DNA from: an uncultured Eubacteriaceae bacterium
Lineage (GTDB): Bacteria; Bacillota; Clostridia; Lachnospirales; CAG-274
Direction of reading: 5' to 3'
Assembly (NCBI GenBank): GCA_946497035.1
Contig: CAMMIW010000013.1
Coordinates: 1 to 62,325 of the forward strand
DNA: 62,325 bases
The notes below the pieces were generated by a model that saw only the letters and a program-made list of their open reading frames with translations, ran no database searches and was not told the origin of the DNA. The position numbers and the translations under genes are program-made. How positions within the stretch are numbered: position 1 is the stretch's first letter; each line of letters opens with the position of its first letter. Shown here piece after piece: positions 27,248-37,664 of this stretch.

Positions 27248-28378
27248 TTATTCTTTCACCCTATCTAAAATTTTAACAATATCTTCTTTTGTAGGTTTAA
27301 TTGGATTTGTTAAAGTACATTTATCATTTAATGCTATTTCTGCCATTTCAAATTTTAAGTCTTCAAAATTAGATAAATCTATTTTTGTTTCTTTTAAATT
27401 TTTTGGCATATTAAGAGTTTTTTGCAAGCTAACTATTTTATTTATTAAATATTTAACATTGGAACGAACATTTTTAGAATTGCTACCTAAATATATAGCT
27501 ATTTCAGAGTATCTTTTAGCAGCTTCAGAAACTTCACTTTTATAATCTTTCACATTTGCATTAAATTCTATAATATATGGTAACAATATACCGTTAGCTC
27601 TACCGTGAGGTATGTGATATTTTCCCCCTAAAATATGTGCTATACTGTGGTTAATCCCCAAAGAAGCACTATTAAAAGCCATACCCGCCATACAAGAAGC
27701 ATTGTGCATTTTTTCTCTAGCTTTTAAATCTTGCCCATTTTCATAACATTTTTGTAAATATTCAAAAACAAGCAAAATAGATTTAATAGCAAGAGCGTCT
27801 GTAAAGTCATTAGCTTTTGTAGAAACATAAGCTTCTATAGCGTGAGTTAAAACGTCTAAACCTGTATCTGCTGTTATATGTTTAGGAACAGTTTTTGTAA
27901 GATTAGGGTCTAATATAGCAATATCTGGTAAAAGTTCATCAGAAACTAAAGGATATTTAATACCTTTATCTGCATCTGTAATAACAGAAAAGCTAGTTAC
28001 CTCAGAGCCTGTGCCACTAGTTGTAGGTATAGAGATAAATTTTACATTATCTAAATTTAATATGCTTTTCCCAAAATGTATTATAGCCTTTGTGGCATCT
28101 ATTACAGAGCCTCCACCTATAGCTAAAACTACATCAGGCTTAAAATCTTTAATACTATCTATACCTTTTGTTACCATACTAATGTCTGGGTCTGGTAAAA
28201 TATCACTAAAAACTTTTATGTTTTGACTAGATATTAATTCTGTTATACTATCTAGAGTACCATTAGAAACCATAAAAGAATCAATAACAATAAATACATT
28301 TAAGTTATTCAAAGTTTTCAAATAGTCTAATGAATTTTGATCAAAATATATTTCTGTATTTATTTTAAAACTTTTCAT
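27248..28378 (-). CDS. eutG: Iron-containing alcohol dehydrogenase of the microcompartment
   Basis: A 376-residue group III (iron-containing) alcohol dehydrogenase that reduces acetaldehyde to ethanol and regenerates NAD+ for EutE. NAD loop [13 protein letters not shown], the [18 protein letters not shown] stretch and metal-ligand histidines in [20 protein letters not shown] and HIPHGRANG are visible. It is the first gene of the eutG-eutM unit, with a good promoter and RBS (AAAGGAGAAGAAA). Confidence 0.92.
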   Translation of the reverse strand: MKSFKINTEIYFDQNSLDYLKTLNNLNVFIVIDSFMVSNGTLDSITELISSQNIKVFSDILPDPDISMVTKGIDSIKDFKPDVVLAIGGGSVIDATKAIIHFGKSILNLDNVKFISIPTTSGTGSEVTSFSVITDADKGIKYPLVSDELLPDIAILDPNLTKTVPKHITADTGLDVLTHAIEAYVSTKANDFTDALAIKSILLVFEYLQKCYENGQDLKAREKMHNASCMAGMAFNSASLGINHSIAHILGGKYHIPHGRANGILLPYIIEFNANVKDYKSEVSEAAKRYSEIAIYLGSNSKNVRSNVKYLINKIVSLQKTLNMPKNLKETKIDLSNFEDLKFEMAEIALNDKCTLTNPIKPTKEDIVKILDRVKE

Positions 28379-28484
28379 TTTCTTCTCCTTTATGATTAAA
28401 TTTTAATAAATTTATTAAAAATATTTATCTTAAACTTATATTCCCTTTTATAATAAATTTATACTTTTATAATATACATATACA

Positions 28485-28513
28485 ATATTACAATAAATAT
28501 CATATTTTGTCAA
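28485..28513 (-). promoter_or_regulatory. Sigma-A-type promoter of the eutG operon
   Basis: On the minus strand a perfect TTGACA (28508-28513) and TAATAT (28485-28490) are separated by exactly 17 bp, about 110 bp upstream of the eutG ATG. It is the best promoter match in the window. Confidence 0.7.
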
Positions 28514-28529
28514 ATATTTTCAATATTTG
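28511..28529. promoter_or_regulatory. Palindromic operator candidate overlapping the eutG -35
   Basis: CAAATATT-TTC-AATATTTG is a perfect inverted repeat with 8-bp arms and a 3-bp centre. It overlaps the last bases of the -35 hexamer, where a bound dimer would act as repressor or as a class II-type activator. The regulator is not in the window. Confidence 0.5.
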
Positions 28530-28859
28530 TCTTAATATTTTTATAATAACCTTAAAAATTTACATATTTTAACATTTTTTGTATTTATATTTATTCATTT
28601 TTAAACCATATTATCACATTTATTACAATATTTACTATAAGTTTTGTTAAAATATTATATCCCAATTAGGATAAAACTTTTTAGCTTACTATTTTTGTTT
28701 ATATTATAGCCTTATTTTTAATATTTTATTATAATTTTTTTTGGTAATATTATAAATTATAAAAAGAGGCAAATATAAAATCTTATATTTTCATTTACCC
28801 TCCTAAACAATAAAAAAGAACTATTTTATTAAAGTTTTACAAAATTTATATATAACAAA

Positions 28860-28905
28860 AAATAATAGAAATATCCAAAATATTATGAATATTTCTATTA
28901 TTTAT
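28860..28905. terminator. Terminator after the Rhs module
   Basis: AAATAATAGAAATAT and its exact complement form a 15-bp stem with a short AT loop, followed by T-rich sequence on both strands. It lies about 85 bp past the DUF4280 stop. Confidence 0.7.
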
Positions 28906-28988
28906 ATTATATAAACCGATAAAATATATTAAATAAAGTTAGTTTTTCATTTTACATTAGTAATTTAAAAGTCTTAGCAAAATATTTA

Positions 28989-29321
28989 TTATTCCATTTG
29001 TCCAAATTTTTCTATTTTTATTATACCTCCGTTTAAGCAAGGTAAAATACAGTTATCTAATAATGCCACTTCGCCTTCTATCATATGTTTTTCATTTGCT
29101 AATTGCCATTTTAATAATATTACAGGTGTACAAGGTAACGGGGGAGAGCTTTTATTACAACTACAAAAATTTGTTATATTTACTCCAACTATGTTATCTG
29201 ATACTACTGCCTGTGCCTCATTATTCACTAAAGAATTTTTTAATTTTGGTATTATTAATTTAGATTTGCAAGTTCCTAAAGAGCAACTTAATATTGCACC
29301 ATTTACTACATTTTTACTCAT
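28989..29321 (-). CDS. DUF4280 PAAR-like spike-tip protein
   Basis: A 110-residue protein with the DUF4280 plan: VVNGAILSCSLGTCKSKLII at the start, NITNFCSCNKS in the middle, PCTPVILLKW, and a closing block of cysteines (DNCILPCLNGGIIKIEKFGQ). DUF4280 is a PAAR-like family of tips that sharpen contractile injection spikes and carry toxins. Several cysteines (13, 18, 53, 55, 64, 92, 96) could hold metal or disulfides. It lies downstream of the immunity candidate in the Rhs gene run, with RBS AAAAGGGGTGAAATA. I infer it is the delivery tip for the Rhs protein; no tube or sheath genes occur in the window. Confidence 0.75.
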   Translation of the reverse strand: MSKNVVNGAILSCSLGTCKSKLIIPKLKNSLVNNEAQAVVSDNIVGVNITNFCSCNKSSPPLPCTPVILLKWQLANEKHMIEGEVALLDNCILPCLNGGIIKIEKFGQME

Positions 29322-29345
29322 TATTTCACCCCTTTTAGCTAATTA

Positions 29346-29804
29346 TTAATTAAAATAGCTTTTATTATTTATAATCCAATATCTATTATCATAATTGATA
29401 AAATTAATTAAACTTGAAATATTAACATATTCTCCAGTCCATTTTTGTGGAACATATTCTTGAAAAAAAATATTTTCAGGATATGAAGAATATAAACATC
29501 TTTCATCAAAATTTATATAGATTGAAGGAGCAAAATTATATAATGCATCTTCTTCATCAAATTTTAAATTATTAATGAATAATTCTTTTAATTGGTTAGT
29601 AGTCATTTTATAGTTTTTTATATTGTTTAAAAATTTTTCTGCCGTATTTTCATCTAAAACTATAATATTATCTCTTTCATCACAATATATAGGATCATAA
29701 GTCAAATCCATAAGCCATAGCTCTTTATCTGTTACATACCAATTAAAAACATTTTTATATACTGTTGCAACAATAATATTTTCTGCATATTTTGGTTTTA
29801 ACAT
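29346..29804 (-). CDS. Candidate immunity protein for the Rhs toxin
   Basis: A 152-residue acidic, soluble protein without signal peptide or membrane span. It follows the Rhs stop by 15 bp, the usual place for the cognate immunity gene of a polymorphic toxin. It is rich in aromatic residues (Tyr, Trp, Phe) and has no recognisable family motif. Start ATG with AAGGTGATATT. The immunity assignment rests on position and size only. Confidence 0.5.
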   Translation of the reverse strand: MLKPKYAENIIVATVYKNVFNWYVTDKELWLMDLTYDPIYCDERDNIIVLDENTAEKFLNNIKNYKMTTNQLKELFINNLKFDEEDALYNFAPSIYINFDERCLYSSYPENIFFQEYVPQKWTGEYVNISSLINFINYDNRYWIINNKSYFN

Positions 29805-29819
29805 AATATCACCTTTGTA

Positions 29820-32800
29820 TTAATCTACAACCTTTCTCGGATTTTTACTATATTTTATAAGCCAATCTTTTATAGGAGCTGGTATTTCATAAGCAACACC
29901 TTCAAAATTATTTTTTTCAAAAACAGTTCTATCAACTATTTTAGGTGCCATATTAGCTTGGTTTAATGGGTTTGTTTTATAATTTCTTTGCGGTATAGCA
30001 TATTCACTTACAAAATCATCTAACCATTTAGGAACATCAAATTCTACAATATATGAACCTTCTCCTCTTAAGCTATTAAAATATTTAGCGTGATCTTTAC
30101 CTATACTAACATTTAGTTGGCTATCTATCCATTTAGGGTTAATATAAAGTTTGTTTTCTTCATTAATTAAAAGAATATCTTTGCTTAGTTGCCCTTGAAC
30201 TCTTTTATATGTAACAAAATCTTCTGTTTCTTTAATACTCTCTAAAAGCCTTTGATTGAGCTTTTCATATACTTCAATACTTTCGATTTCGTTAGGTTTT
30301 AACTTTCTACCTGCATTTCTTTTATCTATTAATCTTTTATAAACCTCTTCACAAATATTACCTGTAGGATCTACATAATATACTGGGTTGTTAGCGCAAT
30401 AAGTATAAAGATTAAGACCATCTCCTTTATACGTATCTTCCTGTATAAATCTTGCTATTGTAGGATTATAAAATCTTGCTCTTAAATAATATTGGTTAGT
30501 TATATTATCTAATTGTTGCCCTGTAAATTTAAACCTATTTTTTATAGTTTCTTTTTGGCTTAAAATATTTCCCCAAGCATCATATTCATATTTGTTTAAT
30601 ATTTTATTATTATCTGCTATATATATACAGCTTCCCATTTCATCATTTGCATAATGATAATAAGTTTTTCCATAATCATTACTGCTTGCTAAAAGCTCTG
30701 AGCCTCTTATATATATTGTCCATTCATTTTCTTTTTCTGCTACTATTTCTTTTTTTGTATTAAAAATAAATTGAACAAGTTGCTCATTTTCTTCCATCTC
30801 ATACCTTAAGCCTTCGGCATCATATTTATTTATTTGTATATTTCCGTTAAACATTTCTGCCTTTATCATTTGATTAAACTCATTGTATATATATTTACCT
30901 TTGTTATCTTCTAATAAGTTACCACAATTATCCCATTTAAAATAAGTTGTTTTATCATCTTTTATAAAACTAACTAGCCTGTTTCTATTATCATAATTAT
31001 ATAGCTGCTCTTTTCCATTAAAAATTTGCTTAGTTCTATTACCTGCTTTATCATAAAAAAGTTTTTCTTCATATATTAATGTTTGGTTTAAATCAAAAGC
31101 TTCTTCATATTTTCTAACTTTGCTTAATTGGTTTGTTTGTGTATAATAATATTTTGTTATATTACTTAAGTTTTCTTGTTTAAATATTTTGTTACTATTA
31201 TTATTATAAGCATATCTATTTTCTAAAAGAAGCTTATCATTATGATAAATAGATAAACCTGTTAAATTTAGATCTTCATCATATTTATATTTTTCATCTA
31301 AACTACCATTTTTAATAGTTTTTATTAATCCGTTGTTATAATAGTTATATGTTGCTATATTATCTTCATTATATATTACATTTTCTAATAAATCGAGCAA
31401 ATTATATTTAAAGGTAGTTATTTTTCCTGTTACATCTATTTGTTTTATTTTATTTCCATTTTTATCATATTCATAAGATATAAGGTTACGGCCGCTAGCT
31501 TTTTTACTTTCTAATCTTCCCATTACATCATATGTATAATTATAGATCATACCATTACATATAGCACTTTCCAAATATCCGTCTTTTGAATATTTATATA
31601 TTTCTTGCAAATTATTATTTTTTGTTTTTCTATATAATAGACTAGAATACATATTATATCCATATTGAGTTACAACACCATTTCTATCTATTTTTTCTTT
31701 TAACCTATTTTCAAAATCATATAAATAATGTTCTTTTGCTCCATTTGCATCTATTATAGTTTCTATTTTCCCTGCACTATTATATATATATTGAGTTTTA
31801 TTATTTTCTCCGTCTATAGAGGTTGTTATATTTCCTATATAGTCATATGTATATTTTTCTATGCTACCGTCTGCTTTTTCTATAGATGTTATTCTACCCC
31901 ATTTATCAAGTATATAGTTAGTTTTATTTTCTTCACCATCTGTTAATTGTATAATATTACCTCTAGCATCATATTCAAATCTTTGTTTTATTTTTCCTTT
32001 AGATCTTATTATAGTAGGATTTCCTATTAAGTCATATTCAAAAGTTACTTTATTTTTTTCACCGTCTAAATATGTTAATAAATTGCCTTGTGGATCATAA
32101 GTATTATTTTCAATTATATTTCCGTTTGGTGCAATAATATGTGTTAGTTGCCCCATAGGGTTATAGTTATATTCATATCCTAAGCCATCATCTATTTTTT
32201 CATCATACTGTTGTGGTTTTATAACTTTACATAATAAACCATTTAGATTATAATATTTTCTTGTAATGCTATTGTCTTTTTCTATTTTTCGTATTTCTCT
32301 ATTTAATAAATCATAATCTATATTTGTTTTATTGTTATTGTTATCTATTATTTGAATAAGATTACTAGCTTTATCATATTTGAATGTTGTACTGTTATCT
32401 ATTATACCTTTTTCTATATGTCTTTCTTTTATTAATCGGTTTATACTGTCATATTGTCGTATAATTTCATAACCATTAGGTGTTTTTATTTTTATTATAT
32501 TTCCATTTTTGTCATATTCAAATTTTGTAATTGCATTTATCTCATTATTTAAAATTTTTTTAATTTCTATTAGCTTACCTGCTTTATCATAATCATAGTC
32601 TATTTGTTGCCACAAGTTACTATTTATCTTTCTTCTTTCGCTACATATTTTATTAAATATGTTATATTTATATTGTTGTACTGCTCCTGTGCAATCGCTT
32701 ACTTCTATTCTTCTATTATCTTTGTCATAAATAAATGATATTGTATGAACCTGTCCAATATAGCTATCTTTTTCTTGATACTCTATATATCTATTTTCTT

Positions 32801-35491
32801 TTATTAAGTTTCCACATAAATCATAATCATATGTTGTAAGTTTATATTGATATTTTGTTATAGGCTCTCTTTTTTCTATTAACCAGTTCATATAATTATA
32901 TTTATATAAAATACCTATTTTATTTTCATCATCATTTCCTAATTTATATCCAGATGAATTTATTTCTTTTATTATGTTACCTTTTAAATCATAAACATAT
33001 TTTTTTAATACGTTATGTCTAGCATCTGTTATTTTTGTTAGCCTATTCATACAGTCATATTCATAAACATAACCAGCACCATCATCTATTTTTTCATCAT
33101 ATTGTTCTGGTAATATTTTTTTAATCATATTGCCATTAGCATCATACTTTATTCTTTCTATAGCACCATCTGGATATATTATTTTTATTTTGTTGTCATA
33201 TTCATCATATATATATGATATACCTTTTCCGTCATTTGTTTCAATATTATAGCTATTTGGATTTATTTCTTTTAATAAGTTTCCTTCATAATCTCTAGAT
33301 GTAGCATATATATTTTTTTCTGCATCTTCTATTTTTAGTAAATTGTTAAAAGGATCATACTCATAGGTTGTTGCTAACCCTTTTTCTATATTGTTAGGTA
33401 ATATAACCTTTTTTAAATTAAACATTTTATCATAATTATAAATAGTTATATTGCCCATTTGATCTATCTCTTTTGTTACTATATCCATAGCATCATATTC
33501 TAAATATTTTATTCCACAATGATTTTCAACACTTAGACATCTTCCCGCTTTATCATAAGTATAGTTATATATATTGTTTTCACCTGTTATAAATTTTGTA
33601 GGTTTATTAAATTTCTCATTAATAAAATTATATTCAAATATTTTTTCTCTTTTTTCAGGATCTATCTCTTTTATAATTCGGCCATATTCATCATATTCAT
33701 ATAATATTATAAGTTGGTTTTTATCATCTATTTTTCCTGTGCTCTTTATAATGTTGCCATTTTTATCATATTCATATTTATATTCTTTTCCTAAGTTGTC
33801 CCATTGTTTTGTTAAATTGTTGTTTTCGTCATATTCATAATAAGTAGTTAGGCCATTTGGCAAATATTCTTCTGTTTTTAAACATTGTTTATTGTAAGTG
33901 TATTTTGTTTCATTTCCCAACCTATCTTTTTTATAAACAATATTTTCCCATAAATCATATTTTCTTTCTTCATATGTTTTATCTTGATAAATTATTTTTG
34001 TTATTAAATTATTTTTATTATAAACATATTTAGTTTCTCTGTTCATTTTTGGCACTATATATGTATTAATTTTATTTATATCATCATATATTACCTTATA
34101 TTCTTGCCCTGTAGATAGCTTTTGATATATTATTCTATCTTTTTCGTCATACATATTATTTACAAATGTTATACCATCACAGTTGATTACACTTTCTATA
34201 ACCCCTTGTTCATTATAGCTATATTTTTCTATACCTAAATTAGGTATTTCCACACTTATTAAATAATCTCCATCATATGTATATTTTATCTGACGGTTCA
34301 TATTATCTATTATTTTTATAATTTTATTTTCCACTATTTCAAATTTAAAATATTGGCCACTAGGAAAACATATTTTTTCTAATATATTTTCTTTGTATAT
34401 ATATTTTCTTTTATTTCCATTTTTATCTATGACATATAGTAATAAGCCATTTTTTTCATATATTAAAGTTTGTTTTGTTATATTATTATATAATGAATAT
34501 CCATTTTCTATTTTTTTAAAATTAATGTTTCATCATCATTTCTAATATTTGCTATTTTATCTTCTGTTACCTCAAATGTTTCTGTTTTTCCATTAAACAT
34601 TAATATTTTAATATATTTTTTATTTTCATTAAATTGTAAGTTACTAAAAATAGTTAGTTGCCACCCTTTACCAATTAAAGATACATTTTTATTTGTTGAT
34701 TGATACTTTCTTTCTATTGGTACTTCTTCTAATATATCATTTATTATCATATCACATTGATTTATTAAATAACTACCTGTTACTATATTAAAAGGATCTC
34801 CTACAACTACATCATTTTTATCTTTCGTATCAATTTTATAGTTTTTATCTGTTTTATAATTTATAAGCTGTTTTTCTAATGGTTTCTCTAGTGGTTTTTC
34901 TATAGTTTTAGTTTCTGTTTTATCTTTTAATATATTGTTATTAATTTTATCATTGTTTATTTTATCATCTTTTTTAACTTTTATTTTACATATTTCTATT
35001 TGTGATACAAGTTCCCTATTTATATTAACCCCTTTGTTATTAATTGTTAATTTTTGGTTTTTATTTAGAGATTTTATAGTATTTTTTATGCTTTTTGCAA
35101 AATAACTTTTTGTATTTGTAACAACCTTTCCTTTTATAGGTAAATTAAAATAACCTGTATTTATTATTTGTTGTTTTTGAGCCTTTATTTTATTTAAACC
35201 ATTTTCTTTTTTATTTTCTTTACTATTATAGGCTATATTATCTAATGGTTGTTTTAGCTTGTTGTAAATATTAGTTTTTATAGTATTTGCAATAGTAGCT
35301 TTTACTTTATTTATCATATATTTTTTTGTTGTTTTATCAACCTTTATTATTTTAGCTATACTATTATTCGTTTTATTTAATATAACTTTATCAGGCGATA
35401 ATGGTTTATCTTTATTATTTGAAATATTTATCCTTATTGCCACAGAATTAATAGACTTTTTTATTATATTTCCTATTTTCTTTTTACCCAT
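29820..35491 (-). CDS. Giant Rhs/YD-repeat polymorphic toxin, split by a -1 frameshift at an A7 run
   Basis: Two frames make one Rhs protein of about 1,890 residues. Frame 1 (34508-35491) has a Lys/Asn-rich N-terminus of about 240 residues without signal peptide, then DPFNIVTGSYLINQCDMIIN and ERKYQSTN, the classic entry of the Rhs shell, and ends ...LILKK-stop. Frame 2 is open from the A-run through to 29820; its first residues (KIENGYSLYNNITKQTLIYE ... PSGQYFKF) continue the Rhs entry domain, followed by some 1,300 residues of YD repeats and the core-ending block RFYNPTIARFIQEDTY and NPVYYVDPTGN. A variable C-terminal module of 178 residues follows. Codons at the join read TTA AAA AAA TAG; slipping one base back resumes the long frame. 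It may be programmed, phase-variable or a mutation. The long frame on its own would start only at a GTG at 34334, with no RBS. Confidence 0.85.
29823..30356 (-). other. Variable C-terminal toxin module of the Rhs protein
   Basis: About 178 residues after the DPTGN border. It contains VTYKRVQGQLSKD, NVSIGKDHAKYFNSLRGEG and SYIVEFDVPKWLDDFVSEYAIPQ. The order (an arginine in a strand, then a VSxGxxHAxYF stretch, then an EF-x-VPKW strand ending in AIPQ) is reminiscent of ADP-ribosyltransferase-like toxin folds, but I cannot confirm the R-S-E triad by eye. Treat it as a toxin of undetermined activity. Confidence 0.4.
34508..34519 (-). other. A_AAA_AAA slippery heptamer followed by TAG in the Rhs gene
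   Basis: Seven A residues (34511-34517, minus strand) lie in the phase X-XXY-YYZ, directly before the frame-1 stop TAG (34508-34510). A -1 shift at this site joins the two Rhs frames without loss of residues. No downstream pseudoknot is obvious in the AT-rich sequence. Confidence 0.6.
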
Positions 35492-35522
35492 TTTTATCCC
35501 CCTTTCTTATTTTACATATGAT

Positions 35523-36116
35523 TTATATATTATTTTCTCTTAAAGTTAAAACAATATTGTTTAATATATTTTCCCATTCTTTTTTTTGAAATATATCACA
35601 GCTAAATGTTAATATTAATAGGCCTATTTTAAGAGGAACTAAATATATTTTATTAAATAAATCTCCATCTAAAACAGGTAAAACAAATGAAAATGTACCA
35701 ATCTTTTTCCCTTCTGTTTCTATTATTTCTATATTTTCCATATTACTAGCAGGATAAATTCTTTTAAATTCGTTTAAAACTATATCTCTTATTTCTTCTA
35801 TTTCATCATTTAAAATTTCAACTTCTTCTAGACTAAAATTAAAATTTACAGTTGTATCTTCGCTTGTATATACATAGTCTGGGCTATTTGATAAAGTATA
35901 TTTACTGGCTACTAAATCTTTATCCATTATTTTAAAATTTTTAGGTAATATAATTTTTATTTTATCGTCATAAAGTTTCTTTTCTTCTAATAACAATTTT
36001 TCATATTTTACAATAATATAACCTTTTTGTATATCATTTTCAACATTAAAATAGTTCACTTCCTTTTCTTCTTTTAATTTCCTTATACTTTTAATTAGCT
36101 CTTCTTGATAACCCAT
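35523..36116 (-). CDS. DcrB/DUF1795 (Eag-like) chaperone candidate of the Rhs module
   Basis: A 197-residue soluble protein directly before the Rhs gene (31 bp gap). The core reads IKIILPKNFKIMDKDLVASK, then PDYVYTSEDTTVNFNFSL, GKKIGTFSFVLPVLDGD and LIILTFSCD-like strands ending in KKEWENILNNIV. This order (P-x-x-F-x-x-M, a Y-rich strand, an F-x-F hairpin, a late T-F-x-C strand, a terminal helix) matches the DcrB/PsbP-like fold of Eag chaperones, which protect the N-terminus of Rhs effectors. Position fits the same role. RBS AAAGGAAAGTGATAAA. Confidence 0.55.
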   Translation of the reverse strand: MGYQEELIKSIRKLKEEKEVNYFNVENDIQKGYIIVKYEKLLLEEKKLYDDKIKIILPKNFKIMDKDLVASKYTLSNSPDYVYTSEDTTVNFNFSLEEVEILNDEIEEIRDIVLNEFKRIYPASNMENIEIIETEGKKIGTFSFVLPVLDGDLFNKIYLVPLKIGLLILTFSCDIFQKKEWENILNNIVLTLRENNI

Positions 36117-36201
36117 TTTATCACTTTCCTTTTATATAAGATATAAATTTATTATAGTTAGTTTTTTCCATTGTATGTTATAGATTATTCTATTAATTAT
36201 A

Positions 36202-36230
36202 TTATTAACTATTTTATTTACTTTTGTCAA
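36202..36230 (-). promoter_or_regulatory. Candidate promoter of the Rhs module
   Basis: On the minus strand a perfect TTGACA (36225-36230) lies 17 bp before TAATAA (36202-36207), about 85 bp upstream of the chaperone gene. The -10 is weak. Confidence 0.35.
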
Positions 36231-36265
36231 TATATTTATATAAAATGGATTTATAATACAACCTT

Positions 36266-36304
36266 AAAAAGGCTATATAAATAAAATTTTTATATAGCCT
36301 TTTC
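36266..36304 (-). terminator. Terminator after rarA
   Basis: AAAAGGCTATATA and its exact complement form a 13-bp stem with an AT loop, about 35 bp past the rarA stop, ending in TTTTTAAGG on the minus strand. Confidence 0.75.
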
Positions 36305-36337
36305 AATAAAATAAATATTTAATAAAAAATATTAAGC

Positions 36338-37660
36338 TTAATAATTGTCTTTTAAAAAGCTTAACCATTTTTTTATATTTTTTTCATATCCATTTTCAGA
36401 TGGATTATAATAAATATTATTTTTTATTTCATCTGGTAAATATTGTTGTTTTACATAATTTTTTTCAAAATTATGTGCATATTTATAGCCTATACCGTTA
36501 CCTAGCTCTTTTGCTCCCTTATAATGGCAATCTTTAAGATGCTTTGGTATTTCTTTTATTTTAATATTTTTTACATCTTCCATAGCCTTATTTATGGCCA
36601 TATAAGAAGCATTGCTTTTAGGGGCAGATGCTACATAACAAACGGCTTGAGATAAAATAATCATACATTCGGGCATACCTATCATCTCTGTTGCTTGAAA
36701 AGCAGACACCGCCACTTGTAATGCTCTAGGGTCGGCATTTCCCACATCTTCTGATGCACATATAACAATCCTTCTAGCTATAAATTTTGGATCTTCTCCA
36801 GCATAAATCATTTTAGCAAGATAATAAACGGCCGCATCTACATCACTACCACGCATACTTTTTATAAAAGCCGAAATAGTGTCATAATGGTTATCTCCAT
36901 TTTTATCATAATTTATAGCTCGCTTTTGTATACATTGTTCTGCTATTTTTAAATTTATATGTATTATATTATCTTTATTTTTTTCTGTTGTAAGCCCTGC
37001 TAATTCTATAGCATTTAAAGCTATTCTTGCATCTCCGTTACATATATTAGCTATAAAGTCAAGAGCATCTTCATCTATTTTTATATTAAAATTACCTAGC
37101 CCATTTTCTTTATCTTTTATAGCATTTTTAATTATATCTTTTATATTTTCAACAGACAATGGCTCTAATTTAAAAATAATACTTCTAGATATTAAAGCTC
37201 TATTAACTTCAAAATATGGATTTTCTGTTGTAGCACCTATTAAAATGATAGTACCGTCTTCTACATAAGGTAACAATGTATCTTGTTGGCTTTTATTAAA
37301 TCTATGTATTTCGTCTATAAAAAGTATAGTTTTTTTACCATTTATAGCAATAGTATCTTTAGCTTTATCAACTATCTCTTTAATATCTTTTATACCAGAT
37401 GTAGTAGCATTTATCTGACAAAATATACTTTTTGTACTATTTGATATAATTTTAGCTAAAGTGGTCTTACCTGTACCAGATGGCCCATATAATATTAAAG
37501 ATGAAATTTTATCTGCTTTTATAGCTCTATAAAGTAAAGTATCTTTGTCTATTATATGTTTTTGCCCTATAAATTCTTCTAAAGTTTTAGGCCTTAGTCT
37601 ACTAGCTAAAGGAGCTTCTTTTTGTAAAATTTTTTGACTTTGATATTGAAATAAATCCAT
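36338..37660 (-). CDS. rarA: RarA/MgsA replication-associated AAA+ ATPase
   Basis: A 440-residue AAA+ protein related to clamp loaders that acts at stalled replication forks. ATP loop LYGPSGTGKTTLAKI at residues 58-71, Walker B FIDEIHRFNKSQQD, the sensor GATTENPYFEVN and the family's C-terminal PKSNASYMAINKAMEDV and PKHLKDCHYKGAKELG blocks are present. It follows queA by 4 bp and ends a three-gene run (spoIID-like, queA, rarA). Confidence 0.95.
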   Translation of the reverse strand: MDLFQYQSQKILQKEAPLASRLRPKTLEEFIGQKHIIDKDTLLYRAIKADKISSLILYGPSGTGKTTLAKIISNSTKSIFCQINATTSGIKDIKEIVDKAKDTIAINGKKTILFIDEIHRFNKSQQDTLLPYVEDGTIILIGATTENPYFEVNRALISRSIIFKLEPLSVENIKDIIKNAIKDKENGLGNFNIKIDEDALDFIANICNGDARIALNAIELAGLTTEKNKDNIIHINLKIAEQCIQKRAINYDKNGDNHYDTISAFIKSMRGSDVDAAVYYLAKMIYAGEDPKFIARRIVICASEDVGNADPRALQVAVSAFQATEMIGMPECMIILSQAVCYVASAPKSNASYMAINKAMEDVKNIKIKEIPKHLKDCHYKGAKELGNGIGYKYAHNFEKNYVKQQYLPDEIKNNIYYNPSENGYEKNIKKWLSFLKDNY

Positions 37661-37664
37661 AAAA

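Larger units (their letters stand above)
28379..28859. other. Long AT-rich leader and promoter region of the eut locus
   Basis: No gene is seen in this stretch. It contains the near-consensus eutG promoter, an overlapping palindrome (28511-28529) and a weak hairpin near 28765-28790. I found no AdoCbl riboswitch and no EutV-type paired hairpins in the short eutG leader. Confidence 0.5.

Noticed and set aside
28379..28484. Cobalamin riboswitch or EutV-type antiterminator hairpins in the eut leader
   Set aside because: The leader is short and AT-rich; I could not find the conserved B12 box or paired hairpins with the AGCAANGRRGCUCC-like loop.
34335..34507. An intergenic gap between two separate Rhs genes
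   Set aside because: The frame is open throughout this stretch and encodes the Rhs entry segment continuing from the upstream frame.
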